From Bacillota bacterium (GTDB lineage: Bacteria > Vulcanimicrobiota > JAMDEM01): a stretch of DNA of 13,798 nt. Each line of letters opens with the position of its first letter. Position 1 is the stretch's first letter. The position numbers were made by a program, and so were the translations under genes. Positions 7,690-13,798 of the stretch are shown here, in pieces. The notes below the pieces were generated by a model that worked only from the letters and a program-made list of their open reading frames with translations, made no database searches and had not been told where the DNA came from. The stretch covers positions 1 through 13,798 of the forward strand of contig JAMDEM010000153.1 of the NCBI GenBank assembly GCA_023486985.1, in the 5' to 3' direction.

Positions 7690-9231
7690 CTACAACCTGG
7701 GATCCACAGGTTCGCTTTCAAGGGCCAGCACACCAAAAACGCATTCGTGAACACGGTAAAGAGGTTCATGGCGCACAAACCGCTCAAGTGACTCAATGCC
7801 AAGAGCAAATTCTCTTAAAGCAAGTGAGCGCTTTTTTGAAAGTGCCCTCTGGCGGAGTCTTTCAAGATTCTCAGGTATCGTATATTCAGGTCCATAAATA
7901 ATTCTAAGGTATTCCTTTCCCCTGCACTTTACTGCAGGCTGAAGTAGTTCTTTTTGCCCCTTTACAATAAAATCAAACGGCTTTATGACCATTCCCTCGC
8001 CACCGGAGCCGGTAAGCTCTTCCCACCACCTGATACCTTCAGCTTCACTTGCAGAATTAGTAACATCAACCATAATATAGTTAGTTGCCATAAGCAAACT
8101 TTCACCTGCTGCGCAAATTCCGGCAATGGTATTCATGTGCCATACATGATCGCGATTGGTATGCAATGCCCCTTCGGTAGCCAGAATATGGAATGGCGCA
8201 AGCTTAATGTCATCAAGAGAATTCACAGCCCAGCAATAATTACGATAAGCATCCACAAATTTTTCAAGCATCTCAGCTCGATCTTTATAGCGTCTGGCAA
8301 GTGACTCGATGTCAGCGCCCTGTCCAGATGTCTGCTTCGATACTTTAAATGAAACTGTTTCTCTGTCTGCCGCCTTCTCAAGCAATAAGGCAGCTTCTGA
8401 TAAAGCGTTAAACCCTGAAACTCCCACTGCGGCATATTGCTCCTTAAGCAAAGCCTGCGCTTTAGCCGACCAGGGCATAAGCTCGCAGTCAAGGCAAACC
8501 CAGTCAGTGCTAAATTCCTCCCAGAACCCTGTTTTATCAAGTGCACTTCTTACTCTGCCTATCAATGCGGATTCAAGGTTCTTTTCTTCAAAAAAATGCC
8601 TTCCTGTTCTTGTATAACAAATACCAGCCGCCTCATCAATAATTCCAAACCTCTTCCTTACAACAGAATCATCTCTGCATACTATGACCACGGCACGGAG
8701 CCCATGTGCTTTTCTTCGCACACCACTTTCGGCACGCCTCTTGACCGGAAATAAGAAAATGCCTCCGCCGGATGCTCCAGCAAGCCCTCTTCTTTAGTAG
8801 TCTCGGTTGGAGACATGGTGGGCGGAAGATAAATCAGCCAGTGGGGATCTGCGGCGAATCTGCTCATAACCTCAAGAGCTGCAATTGAATTTTCTTCTCT
8901 TATTGTTATATTATGATGGAGGCGGGTGCTTATAATTCGCTTTCCAAGAACATCTTCGATATTAAGAAGATCATCCTTCTCCCTTTTTTCTTCTGCCGAA
9001 GAAGCCTGATCTTCTTCAGGTATAAAAGGTTTTGCAGGCTCGTAATAGGTATATACAGCAGATACATCCACCATTTCTTTTTCAGGATAACGAAGGGCGG
9101 TGAGTTTGCCGCCAAAAACACATCCTGTGTCAATATTAATAGTTTTGTTAAGCCATTCCGTTTCCGCTACCGGCGTATGGCCGTAAATAACTAAAGATTT
9201 GCCGTTGAGTGTTTGTAATTGTTAACAGCAT
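7690..9231 (-). pseudogene. pnkp: Broken polynucleotide kinase-phosphatase-ligase (bacterial Pnkp) gene
   Basis: Bacterial Pnkp is a three-domain RNA-repair enzyme (5' kinase, metallophosphatase, C-terminal adenylyltransferase) of about 850 aa that works with Hen1. Only the end survives. From about 9211, one minus frame encodes the end of the phosphatase (IYGHTPV, NIDTGCVFGGK) and the start of the ligase domain (AALEVMSRFA, WLIYLPPTMSP, motif I CEEKHMGS). The correct frame then shifts by one base near 8697-8698; RAVVIVCRDD, LDCELMPWSAKA, EGMVIKP and KCRGKEYLRIIYGPEY follow in the other frame to TAG 7690. Restoring one C in the GGCTCC run (minus strand) rejoins the frames, so this may be a sequencing error or a mutation. 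The kinase and most of the phosphatase (roughly 350 residues) are absent. AAGAGGTG and ATG 9231 open a different frame beginning MLLTIT, possibly the original pnkp start left after an internal deletion. No Hen1 gene is next to it. Confidence 0.88.
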
Positions 9232-9232
9232 A

Positions 9233-9261
9233 TTATCACCTCTTGATTTAATCTTTATAAT
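9233..9261 (+). promoter_or_regulatory. Candidate + strand promoter before the tRNA fragment
   Basis: TTATCA (9233-9238), a 17-base spacer and TATAAT (9256-9261) lie about 70 bases before the orphan tRNA 3' end. They overlap the ribosome site of the pnkp remnant on the other strand. No intact gene follows closely, so the match may be chance. Confidence 0.25.
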
Positions 9262-9328
9262 TCTCCTTCTTAGTGGCGGGCTTCCTCTTTAAAAAGACAT
9301 AATAAGTATAAATGACTTTTTCAGGATC

Positions 9329-9356
9329 GGCGGTTCAAGTCCGCCCACTCCGACCA
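9329..9356 (+). other. Orphan tRNA 3' end (T arm, acceptor strand and CCA), possible att scar
   Basis: The T stem GGCGG / CCGCC encloses the canonical loop TTCAAGT, followed by a 7-base acceptor 3' strand CACTCCG, discriminator A and encoded CCA. The matching 5' acceptor strand (CGGAGTG) and the D and anticodon arms are absent upstream, so this is not a functional tRNA. The CACTCCGA-CCA end suggests a tRNA-Pro origin (inference). Integrases commonly recombine at tRNA 3' ends and leave such a duplicate at the far end of the element. If so, the element would lie on the left of this site. Confidence 0.75.
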
Positions 9357-9460
9357 GAATCGAAAATACTAAAATAAAGGGGCTTGAATACAAATTATAG
9401 AACAAATCCAAAGCTTTTGATTTTCAAAAAATTCAAGTAAAACAAACAAATAGACCAAAT

Positions 9461-9601
9461 ATGAAAGGAGAATACCTGATTGAAAAAATGAATAAAAAGT
9501 GGTGGGAATACTGGGAACTTAAGGACACTGAAAATGCGCTGCCCAGGGATTATTCCTGTGAAGTTATTTTTTCTTTTGTTTCAGGGGGAAAAGAAAAATG
9601 A
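9461..9601 (+). CDS. Small hypothetical ORF overlapping the DUF6624-like gene
   Basis: A 46-codon frame rich in Trp, Lys and Glu (MNKKWWEYWELKDTENAL within it) ends at TGA 9599-9601, overlapping the next start as ATGA, a typical arrangement for translational coupling. The start is unsure. ATG 9461 has no ribosome site in front, while AAAGGAG at 9464-9470 would suit a CTG or ATT start near 9476-9479, and ATG 9488 is 17 bases away from it. No signal peptide or known domain is visible. Confidence 0.4.
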   Translation: MKGEYLIEKMNKKWWEYWELKDTENALPRDYSCEVIFSFVSGGKEK

Positions 9602-10209
9602 GGCCTTTATTTGTCTTACTTACGGCGCTGTTTATTCTTGCAGTTTTCAAAGAGGGCTTCTGCAATCAGGCTCAAAGCTGCTTAAACAAAGAGTTGAGAT
9701 TAGAATTACTTAAAATGACAAAAGAGGATCAGGAAATCCGCAACAAAGTTATAGAAGCACAATTCAATGATCCGGCACTTGCAGCAAAAATGCAAGAGAT
9801 TGACTCTAAAAACCTCAAGCGAATGAAAGAAATAATAAAAAGATTCGGATGGCCCGGAGAAAGTCTTGTTGGAAAAGACGGAGCTGATGCAGCCTGGCTT
9901 CTTGTACAACACGCTGATAAAGATATTAAATTCCAAAAACAATGTCTGGTGTTAATTAAGGAAGCTGTCAGGAAAGGTGAAGCTTCAAAAGAAAACCTGG
10001 CTTATTTGACTGACAGGATACTTGTTGCTGAAAGGAAAAAGCAAATCTATGGAACCCAGGCGCAAATTATAGAAGGTAGGGTTGTATTTTATCCCATCGA
10101 AGACGAAGCCAACATTGACGCAAGGAGGAAAGAAATCGGACTTCCTACGCTCGAAGAATACAAAAAGCAACTGGAAAAAATATACCGGTTAAAAAACCAG
10201 GCGGTATAA
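9598..10209 (+). CDS. Secreted DUF6624-like protein
   Basis: A 203-aa protein with an N-terminal signal peptide (residues 1-22, hydrophobic stretch 3-17) and a helical body, so probably periplasmic or exported. Conserved-looking segments are GWP (84-86), AAWLLVQHAD (98-107), NLAYLTDR (133-140) and YGTQ (151-154), then a Glu-Asp-rich tail with DARRKEIGL. This pattern matches what I know of the DUF6624 family, which has no established function. The HAD and YGTQ motifs could bind a ligand or metal, but that is speculation. It starts inside the stop codon of the small ORF upstream and is not obviously co-transcribed with the glycine-zipper gene, which has its own promoter. Confidence 0.75.
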   Translation: MRPLFVLLTALFILAVFKEGFCNQAQSCLNKELRLELLKMTKEDQEIRNKVIEAQFNDPALAAKMQEIDSKNLKRMKEIIKRFGWPGESLVGKDGADAAWLLVQHADKDIKFQKQCLVLIKEAVRKGEASKENLAYLTDRILVAERKKQIYGTQAQIIEGRVVFYPIEDEANIDARRKEIGLPTLEEYKKQLEKIYRLKNQAV

Positions 10210-10239
10210 CGGTTTACTTGTCAAGAAAGCCCAGTTAAA

Positions 10240-10260
10240 TTGTTAACATTTTGTTAACAA
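10240..10260 (+). promoter_or_regulatory. 21-bp perfect dyad, candidate operator
   Basis: The arms TTGTTAACA and TGTTAACAA flank a TTT spacer, and each arm itself holds the palindrome GTTAAC. The dyad ends 8 bases before the -35 of the promoter for the glycine-zipper gene, a good place for a dimeric or tetrameric regulator. It has no T-run and is AT-rich, so it is unlikely to be a terminator for the upstream gene. Confidence 0.45.
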
Positions 10261-10268
10261 CTAAAACC

Positions 10269-10296
10269 TTGATTGTGCCTGAATTTGTGGTAAAAT
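10269..10296 (+). promoter_or_regulatory. Promoter of the glycine-zipper protein gene
   Basis: TTGATT (10269-10274), a 16-base spacer and TAAAAT (10291-10296). Transcription would start near 10303, leaving a leader of about 25 bases that includes the ribosome site GAGGTG (10317-10322). Confidence 0.55.
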
Positions 10297-10328
10297 AATA
10301 CATATAAAAACTATACGAGGTGAAGAAT

Positions 10329-10724
10329 ATGGCTTTGAATCCAGTTAATCCAATGGGAAATTTAAATGCAGGAAATGTCGCTAAAGCTGTTTCAGGAGAG
10401 CACAAAGAAAAACCGGGCATTATAAAGGACACTGTTACTCTGGGAGAGCGTGTTGAAAAGAAACTTCCTCATTTTCCAAAAGTGGGACTGCAGTCAGCCG
10501 ATTACGGAGGCGATTATGGTTATATAGTTTCAGTGCCTCTTTATGGATTAATGGGAGCTGCAATAGGTGTCGGTGCAGGCGCAGTGGTAGGCGCAGGCGT
10601 GGGCTCTGTCATAGGCGGTCCCGTTGGTGCAGTGGTAGGTTCCATTGCCGGCGGGGTAGTTGGCGGAGTTGTAGGCGGCTCAATCGGCGTGCATGAAGGT
10701 TTCAAAAAAGGCAGCGCCGTATAA
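10329..10724 (+). CDS. Glycine-zipper protein, unknown function
   Basis: A 131-aa protein. Residues 1-70 are polar, opening with MALNPVNPMG and containing KDTVTLGERV. Residues 73-120 form a Gly/Ala/Val-rich zipper (repeated GAxxG and GGVVGG spacing) long enough for two membrane-spanning hairpin helices, followed by a short charged tail (HEGFKK). Glycine zippers occur in outer-membrane lipoproteins, pore-forming peptides and membrane-associated stress proteins. There is no signal peptide or lipobox, so insertion from the cytoplasm or a non-Sec export route is likely. ATG 10329 is chosen over the in-frame GTG 10320 because GAGGTG lies 6 bases before it. The gene is monocistronic, with its own promoter and terminator. 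A start resembling its first ten residues is found at 6176. Confidence 0.8.
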   Translation: MALNPVNPMGNLNAGNVAKAVSGEHKEKPGIIKDTVTLGERVEKKLPHFPKVGLQSADYGGDYGYIVSVPLYGLMGAAIGVGAGAVVGAGVGSVIGGPVGAVVGSIAGGVVGGVVGGSIGVHEGFKKGSAV

Positions 10725-10754
10725 AAACTCATAAATCATTACATTGATATTAAA

Positions 10755-10780
10755 GACCTGAGTTAAGCTCAGGTCTTTTT
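10755..10780 (+). terminator. Intrinsic terminator of the glycine-zipper gene
   Basis: An 8-bp perfect stem, GACCTGAG / CTCAGGTC, with a TTAAG loop is followed by TTTTT, 31 bases after the stop. Three A precede the stem, so some activity on the opposite strand for the converging gene is possible. Confidence 0.9.
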
Positions 10781-10793
10781 ATTTGCCTGAATT

Positions 10794-10907
10794 CCCCTCG
10801 CCCTATCCCTCTCCCCAAAGGGGCGAGGGGCAAACTTGTTGCTCTCCCCAGAAGGGGAAGGAGATAATTAACTCTCCTTACACCTCTTTAACAAAGAGAG
10901 GGGAGAG
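10794..10907. repeat. REP-like C/G-rich palindromic repeat pair
   Basis: Between convergent genes, CCCCTCGCCC pairs with GGGCGAGGGG (10794-10830) around a CTCCCCAAAGGGG core. A second unit follows with CTCTCCCC ... GGGGAGAG and an inner CTCTTT-AAC-AAAGAG hairpin (to 10907). The CCCTCTCCCCAAAGGGG wording is typical of interspersed REP/BIME-type elements seen in many bacterial genomes. No transposase or coding function is visible. Confidence 0.6.
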
Positions 10908-10917
10908 ATTCTCTGCA

Positions 10918-13041
10918 TTAATAAAAATTAATCAAACTTACGATAAGCACCAGCACGGTAAATATTGGCCAGTAAAGAAGTTTGGGTATGAGGCATTCTT
11001 CATAATCAATAATAGGGAAATTCCGCTTGCTGGTGAAGAGATATACATTCACGCCAACAACCATGAGAATAAAATAAGTTATAAAGTAGAAATTTTCAAT
11101 AAAAGTTATTCTGTCAACCGGCAGCGCATTCCTCAGGTTAACCTGCGCCAGGAATGTTGGAAAGAGCAAGGCTATAACAACTGCCAGAACATTAATACCG
11201 CTGAGGCCAAAAGCTTTCAGCTGCGCTTCATCCTTGGAAAACTTCATCTGGACAATGAAGAGCATAACAATAATAACAAGCAGGGGGAATATGTAGGTGA
11301 CAAAGGGAGTCAGGAAATTTCTCCTTACAATGACATTGTAGTAAAGTTCGGGGGTGACAGCCCCCTGGGCATACTGTATGATTCCGTAATTTGTATTGCT
11401 TACTTTAAAATCCATATCAAAATAAGCACCTATCAGTCTGTAACCGGGCAGGTGCAGACCTTCCTGCAAGCCCGGTAAAACACTGGGGTTAAGTATTTTA
11501 TAGGAATCCAGGTCCGGCACGAGCACCACATCTTTGTCAAAATCTTTGTGTTTTATCCATATCCACATGTCGGGACGGTCAAAAGGATACTTGGAATAGT
11601 CGCAATATTCGCGGATTGTAGCTTCAAAATACCATCCGATAACCTCCATATTGCCCTGCTGACTCCTGTATGCTTCTGTAATTTTTAATGTTTCAGCCTC
11701 CGGCATGACAAATTCATGAGACACCTTGCCGCGTAAGCCATTACTGTATTTCTGCCAGATATAACCGGTTACTTTAAGGCTGTTTGCGCCGGAAAATTCC
11801 ATAGTCTGGACTAAAATACCGGTGGGAACATATACCGGCGTTTTTCCATCCGAAGAAAGTTTGAATCTTGTCCAATCCGAAATGATATTGCTTAAACCTG
11901 CCTTATCCGCGAGTACAGGATGATCTTTATCTTTTAGAAGGGGTGCAGTCAATGCAAGATTCCATATATACGAAGTTGCAGCTATACAAAGAGCGGAAAA
12001 TATTGCTGCGACAATCCAGAGACTGCTTCTGCGAAACTCATAGGCGTGAAGCAATATAAAAGAAAGGGAAGCAAGAAAAACCACAACTGCCAGAGCAATA
12101 CGGATATGTATCTCCTTGAAAATTTCTGCATACCCTGTAACTTCATCCCTCGGGATCACAGCTCCAAGAGACCAGCCTGCAGAACGGAGCGGGTGAAAAC
12201 AAACTCTTACCGGGAGGCTTGTTTCCTCATCTACAATTTCAACATAACCGCTTTCGCCATTGACTGCTTTTCTGGCAATATCCTGAACTTGTTCGTGATG
12301 TTCTTTTTCAAGCATCTGAAAAATTGTTTGTCTCCCTGTCACCACCTCGCTGACAGGATGAGAAACGTAATAACCGTTCTTAGAAATGATAAAACCGTAG
12401 CCGGTTTTACCAAGTTCGAAGTAACTCACGAGATCACTGATCTTTTCCGTTGAAAGATTGGCGCGCAAAACCCCTGCCAAAATTTTATGACCCTCTTTAT
12501 CAATGCGAAAAATGGGAACAGCAAATCCTGTAACCGGACTTTTAGTTGCTTTTCCGAAATAAGGTTCAAACCAGTTGGGTCCTTTCTCAAGAGTATATTT
12601 ATACCAATCATAATTGGTATAATCGTATGATTTTTCCAACTGGAAAAACCCATTTTCACCATTCCTGTTACCGTAATGGGGCGCATACAGCCGAACTTTG
12701 GGGTCATGCATAAAGGGCACGTAGGCAACGCCGATTTCATAAATCTGATGGTGTTTTTCAACTGCTTCCTTCATTTTGCTTAGAAGACCTTTATCTCTCA
12801 ATTTCCCTGCGTTTAGATCATCCGCGATTGACTTAACCATATCTTCTACTTTGCGAAGCTCCATGTCAATTTCATTAGCGGCGTGAGCAGTTTCCTGCGC
12901 CGAAGACGCTCTTGCATTATGCAGGATTTGATTACTTGTCTTTCTATAAAAATAAACTTCAGAAGAAATAAGTATGAGGCTTGCCGCGCACATGAGCAAG
13001 GCTATAACAAATGCAAGTTTTTTCCAATTATCTTTCTTCAT
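10918..13041 (-). CDS. Double-Cache sensor fused to a pentameric ligand-gated ion channel-like core
   Basis: A membrane protein of 707 aa. A first membrane helix (about 8-28) is followed by a periplasmic dCache-type domain (about 35-305). This contains the YDYTNYDWYKYT and WFEPYFGKATKSPVTGFAVP motifs (137-176) of the distal Cache and GKTGYGFIISKNGYYVSHP (211-229) of the proximal one. Two helices follow (about 312-332 and 339-361). Residues 365-572 form a second extracytoplasmic domain with YPFDRPD (485-491), matching the Pro-loop signature of ligand-gated channels. Then come RR (573-574) and four helices: M1 576-598 with Pro 586, M2 about 611-634, the loop LPVDRITFIENF (640-651) as in M2-M3 of that family, M3 about 650-670, and M4 about 687-706. 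There is no HAMP, chemotaxis, kinase or cyclic-nucleotide output domain, so gating of the channel is the likely output. SD AGAGGA lies about 9 bases before the ATG. Function is inferred from motifs; the ligand and ion are unknown. Confidence 0.82.
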   Translation of the reverse strand: MKKDNWKKLAFVIALLMCAASLILISSEVYFYRKTSNQILHNARASSAQETAHAANEIDMELRKVEDMVKSIADDLNAGKLRDKGLLSKMKEAVEKHHQIYEIGVAYVPFMHDPKVRLYAPHYGNRNGENGFFQLEKSYDYTNYDWYKYTLEKGPNWFEPYFGKATKSPVTGFAVPIFRIDKEGHKILAGVLRANLSTEKISDLVSYFELGKTGYGFIISKNGYYVSHPVSEVVTGRQTIFQMLEKEHHEQVQDIARKAVNGESGYVEIVDEETSLPVRVCFHPLRSAGWSLGAVIPRDEVTGYAEIFKEIHIRIALAVVVFLASLSFILLHAYEFRRSSLWIVAAIFSALCIAATSYIWNLALTAPLLKDKDHPVLADKAGLSNIISDWTRFKLSSDGKTPVYVPTGILVQTMEFSGANSLKVTGYIWQKYSNGLRGKVSHEFVMPEAETLKITEAYRSQQGNMEVIGWYFEATIREYCDYSKYPFDRPDMWIWIKHKDFDKDVVLVPDLDSYKILNPSVLPGLQEGLHLPGYRLIGAYFDMDFKVSNTNYGIIQYAQGAVTPELYYNVIVRRNFLTPFVTYIFPLLVIIVMLFIVQMKFSKDEAQLKAFGLSGINVLAVVIALLFPTFLAQVNLRNALPVDRITFIENFYFITYFILMVVGVNVYLFTSKRNFPIIDYEECLIPKLLYWPIFTVLVLIVSLINFY

Positions 13042-13050
13042 AACCTATTA

Positions 13051-13066
13051 TCCTCTCTGAAGAGGA
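13051..13066 (-). promoter_or_regulatory. Hairpin enclosing the ribosome site of the Cache-channel gene
   Basis: On the minus strand TCCTCT-TCAG-AGAGGA forms a 6-bp perfect stem with a 4-base loop. The 3' arm AGAGGA is the probable Shine-Dalgarno, 9 bases before the ATG. This could lower or regulate translation of a membrane channel; no longer riboswitch is visible. Confidence 0.4.
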
Positions 13067-13145
13067 ATGATTAGACACGGAATCTCTTTTCTCCTATGAA
13101 AAATACCGGTTTTTGTTATTTATCAAATATATTTATGGTTATCTT

Positions 13146-13174
13146 TTGCTTCGAACTGGGAATATTCTTTATAA
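13146..13174 (+). promoter_or_regulatory. Candidate promoter of the transaldolase gene
   Basis: TTGCTT (13146-13151), a 17-base spacer and TTATAA (13169-13174). It lies so close to the ATG that the mRNA start would fall at or inside the ribosome site (GGGGGGTG, 13175-13182). A promoter further upstream around 13113-13139 is also possible. The 147-bp divergent gap must also hold the promoter of the channel gene. Confidence 0.35.
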
Positions 13175-13188
13175 GGGGGGGTGAAGTA

Positions 13189-13798
13189 ATGAATAGATTT
13201 ATTTCTAAAATCTTTATTGACGGCGGCGATCCTGCAGAAACAATAGAAGCAAGGCAGCTTCTCGGCTATATTGACGGACAAACCACCAATCCTACCTTGA
13301 TATCAAAGAACCCTGAAGTTCAAGCCGCTCTTGCCAGGGGCGAAAAATTCACTGAAAAGCAGGCTTATGGCTTTTACAAAAAAGTAGTGGAGGAAATCTC
13401 CAAAATCGTTGACTGGTCGGTTTCAATAGAAACTTACTCTGATAAAAACACAACCGCAGAAGAGATGCTGTCGCAGGCAGGAGAAATGTCCGGCTGGATA
13501 CACAAAGCGTGGATAAAATTCCCAACAACCCATGCGGGGCTGCAGGCAGCAAGTGAAGCAATAAAAGAAGGAATGCGGGTAAATATGACTCTTTGCTTCT
13601 CCCAGGAACAGGCGGCTGCGATTTATTCAGCCACCAAAGGTGCAAAAGAGCCTGTTTTCGTATCCCCTTTTGTGGGAAGACTTGATGACCGGGGAGAAAA
13701 CGGCATGGAGCTTATTAAAAATATTCTTAAAATGTATGATAAAAGCGACGGTCATGTTTGGACGCTTACGGCAAGCGTAAGAAATCTCAATCATCTAC
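13189..13798 (+). CDS. tal: Transaldolase, 3'-truncated by the window edge
   Basis: A Schiff-base aldolase of the non-oxidative pentose phosphate pathway that transfers dihydroxyacetone units between sugar phosphates. The first 203 residues are present and remain open at the window end. Motifs are the early beta-strand FIDGG, TTNPTLI (32-38), the Schiff-base lysine Lys 110 in WIKFPTTHAGL, NMTLCFS (132-138) and SPFVGRLDDRG (159-169). The insert between TTNPTLI and the lysine is longer than in the short fructose-6-phosphate aldolase/TalC group, so a transaldolase is the better call, although the subgroup cannot be settled without the C-terminus. The start ATG 13189 has a G-rich ribosome site (GGGGGGTG) 6-7 bases upstream. 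It is transcribed divergently from the Cache-channel gene. Confidence 0.88.
   Translation, partial: MNRFISKIFIDGGDPAETIEARQLLGYIDGQTTNPTLISKNPEVQAALARGEKFTEKQAYGFYKKVVEEISKIVDWSVSIETYSDKNTTAEEMLSQAGEMSGWIHKAWIKFPTTHAGLQAASEAIKEGMRVNMTLCFSQEQAAAIYSATKGAKEPVFVSPFVGRLDDRGENGMELIKNILKMYDKSDGHVWTLTASVRNLNHL

Noticed and set aside
7592..7721. Open minus-strand frame beyond the pnkp stop (contains GLFSLYKQPGAGLYELG)
   Set aside because: Protein-like, but without a start codon, and its 5' part overlaps the end of the pnkp ligase domain in another frame. The opposite strand is equally open and I recognise no family.
9281..9356. A full tRNA gene ending at the CCA
   Set aside because: No CGGAGTG 5' acceptor strand, D arm or anticodon arm can be folded in the preceding 50 bases. 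Only the 3' end is present.
10541..10732. Proline/threonine-rich minus-strand ORF
   Set aside because: It is the reverse complement of the glycine-zipper codons and has no ribosome site.
10794..10907. CRISPR array
   Set aside because: Two imperfect palindromic units without regular spacers or exact direct repeats. A REP-type element fits better.
10783..11478. Long + strand ORF of 231 codons opposite the channel gene
   Set aside because: It begins inside the REP-like repeat and is the antisense shadow of the four-helix end of the channel protein.

Overview
The window comes from an anaerobic bacterium of moderate GC that I cannot place in a phylum. The evidence is a selenocysteine-type, NAD-linked formate dehydrogenase, standard stop codons (TGA ends fdhA and the NuoF-like gene but is recoded once inside fdhA), and clear Shine-Dalgarno sites before most genes. 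The sequence is gene-dense, with several decayed genes between intact ones, and reads like part of a metagenome-assembled or otherwise poorly sampled genome.

Layout. 1-3957: a formate dehydrogenase operon on the + strand. The catalytic subunit FdhA has an in-frame UGA with a SECIS hairpin and is followed by NuoE-like and NuoF-like diaphorase subunits. The 5' part of fdhA is missing. Bases 1-79 are an exact copy of 1610-1688, so the left edge is a chimeric junction or rearrangement. 4141-5817: pruA-type 1-pyrroline-5-carboxylate dehydrogenase, followed by two intrinsic terminators. 5818-6244 has no intact gene; it holds the terminators, a 52-codon coding remnant and a ten-codon mini-ORF with a strong ribosome site. 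6245-7528 (-): an AAA ATPase with a DUF4143-type C-terminus, apparently made from a leaderless or nearly leaderless mRNA. 7690-9231 (-): a broken bacterial Pnkp RNA-repair gene. The adenylyltransferase (ligase) domain and the end of the phosphatase domain remain, the kinase and most of the phosphatase are gone, and there is a one-base frameshift in the ligase active-site motif. 9329-9356: an orphan 3' end of a tRNA gene, a possible attachment-site scar. 9461-10209: a small ORF overlapping a secreted DUF6624-like protein. 10329-10724: a glycine-zipper protein with its own promoter, a 21-bp dyad and a terminator. 10918-13041 (-): a large membrane protein that appears to join a double Cache sensor to a pentameric ligand-gated ion channel (Cys-loop/Pro-loop) core. 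13189-end: the 5' part of a transaldolase, divergent from the channel gene.

How the genes work together. FdhA with the NuoE/F-like pair forms a soluble complex linking formate/CO2 to NAD(H), possibly also to ferredoxin. PruA handles the second step of proline oxidation to glutamate and transaldolase serves the non-oxidative pentose phosphate pathway. These are separate housekeeping units. The stretch from about 6000 to 9360 carries a mobile-type ATPase, a decayed pnkp, coding remnants and a tRNA scar, and looks like a site of gain and loss. The most unusual intact gene is the Cache-channel fusion.
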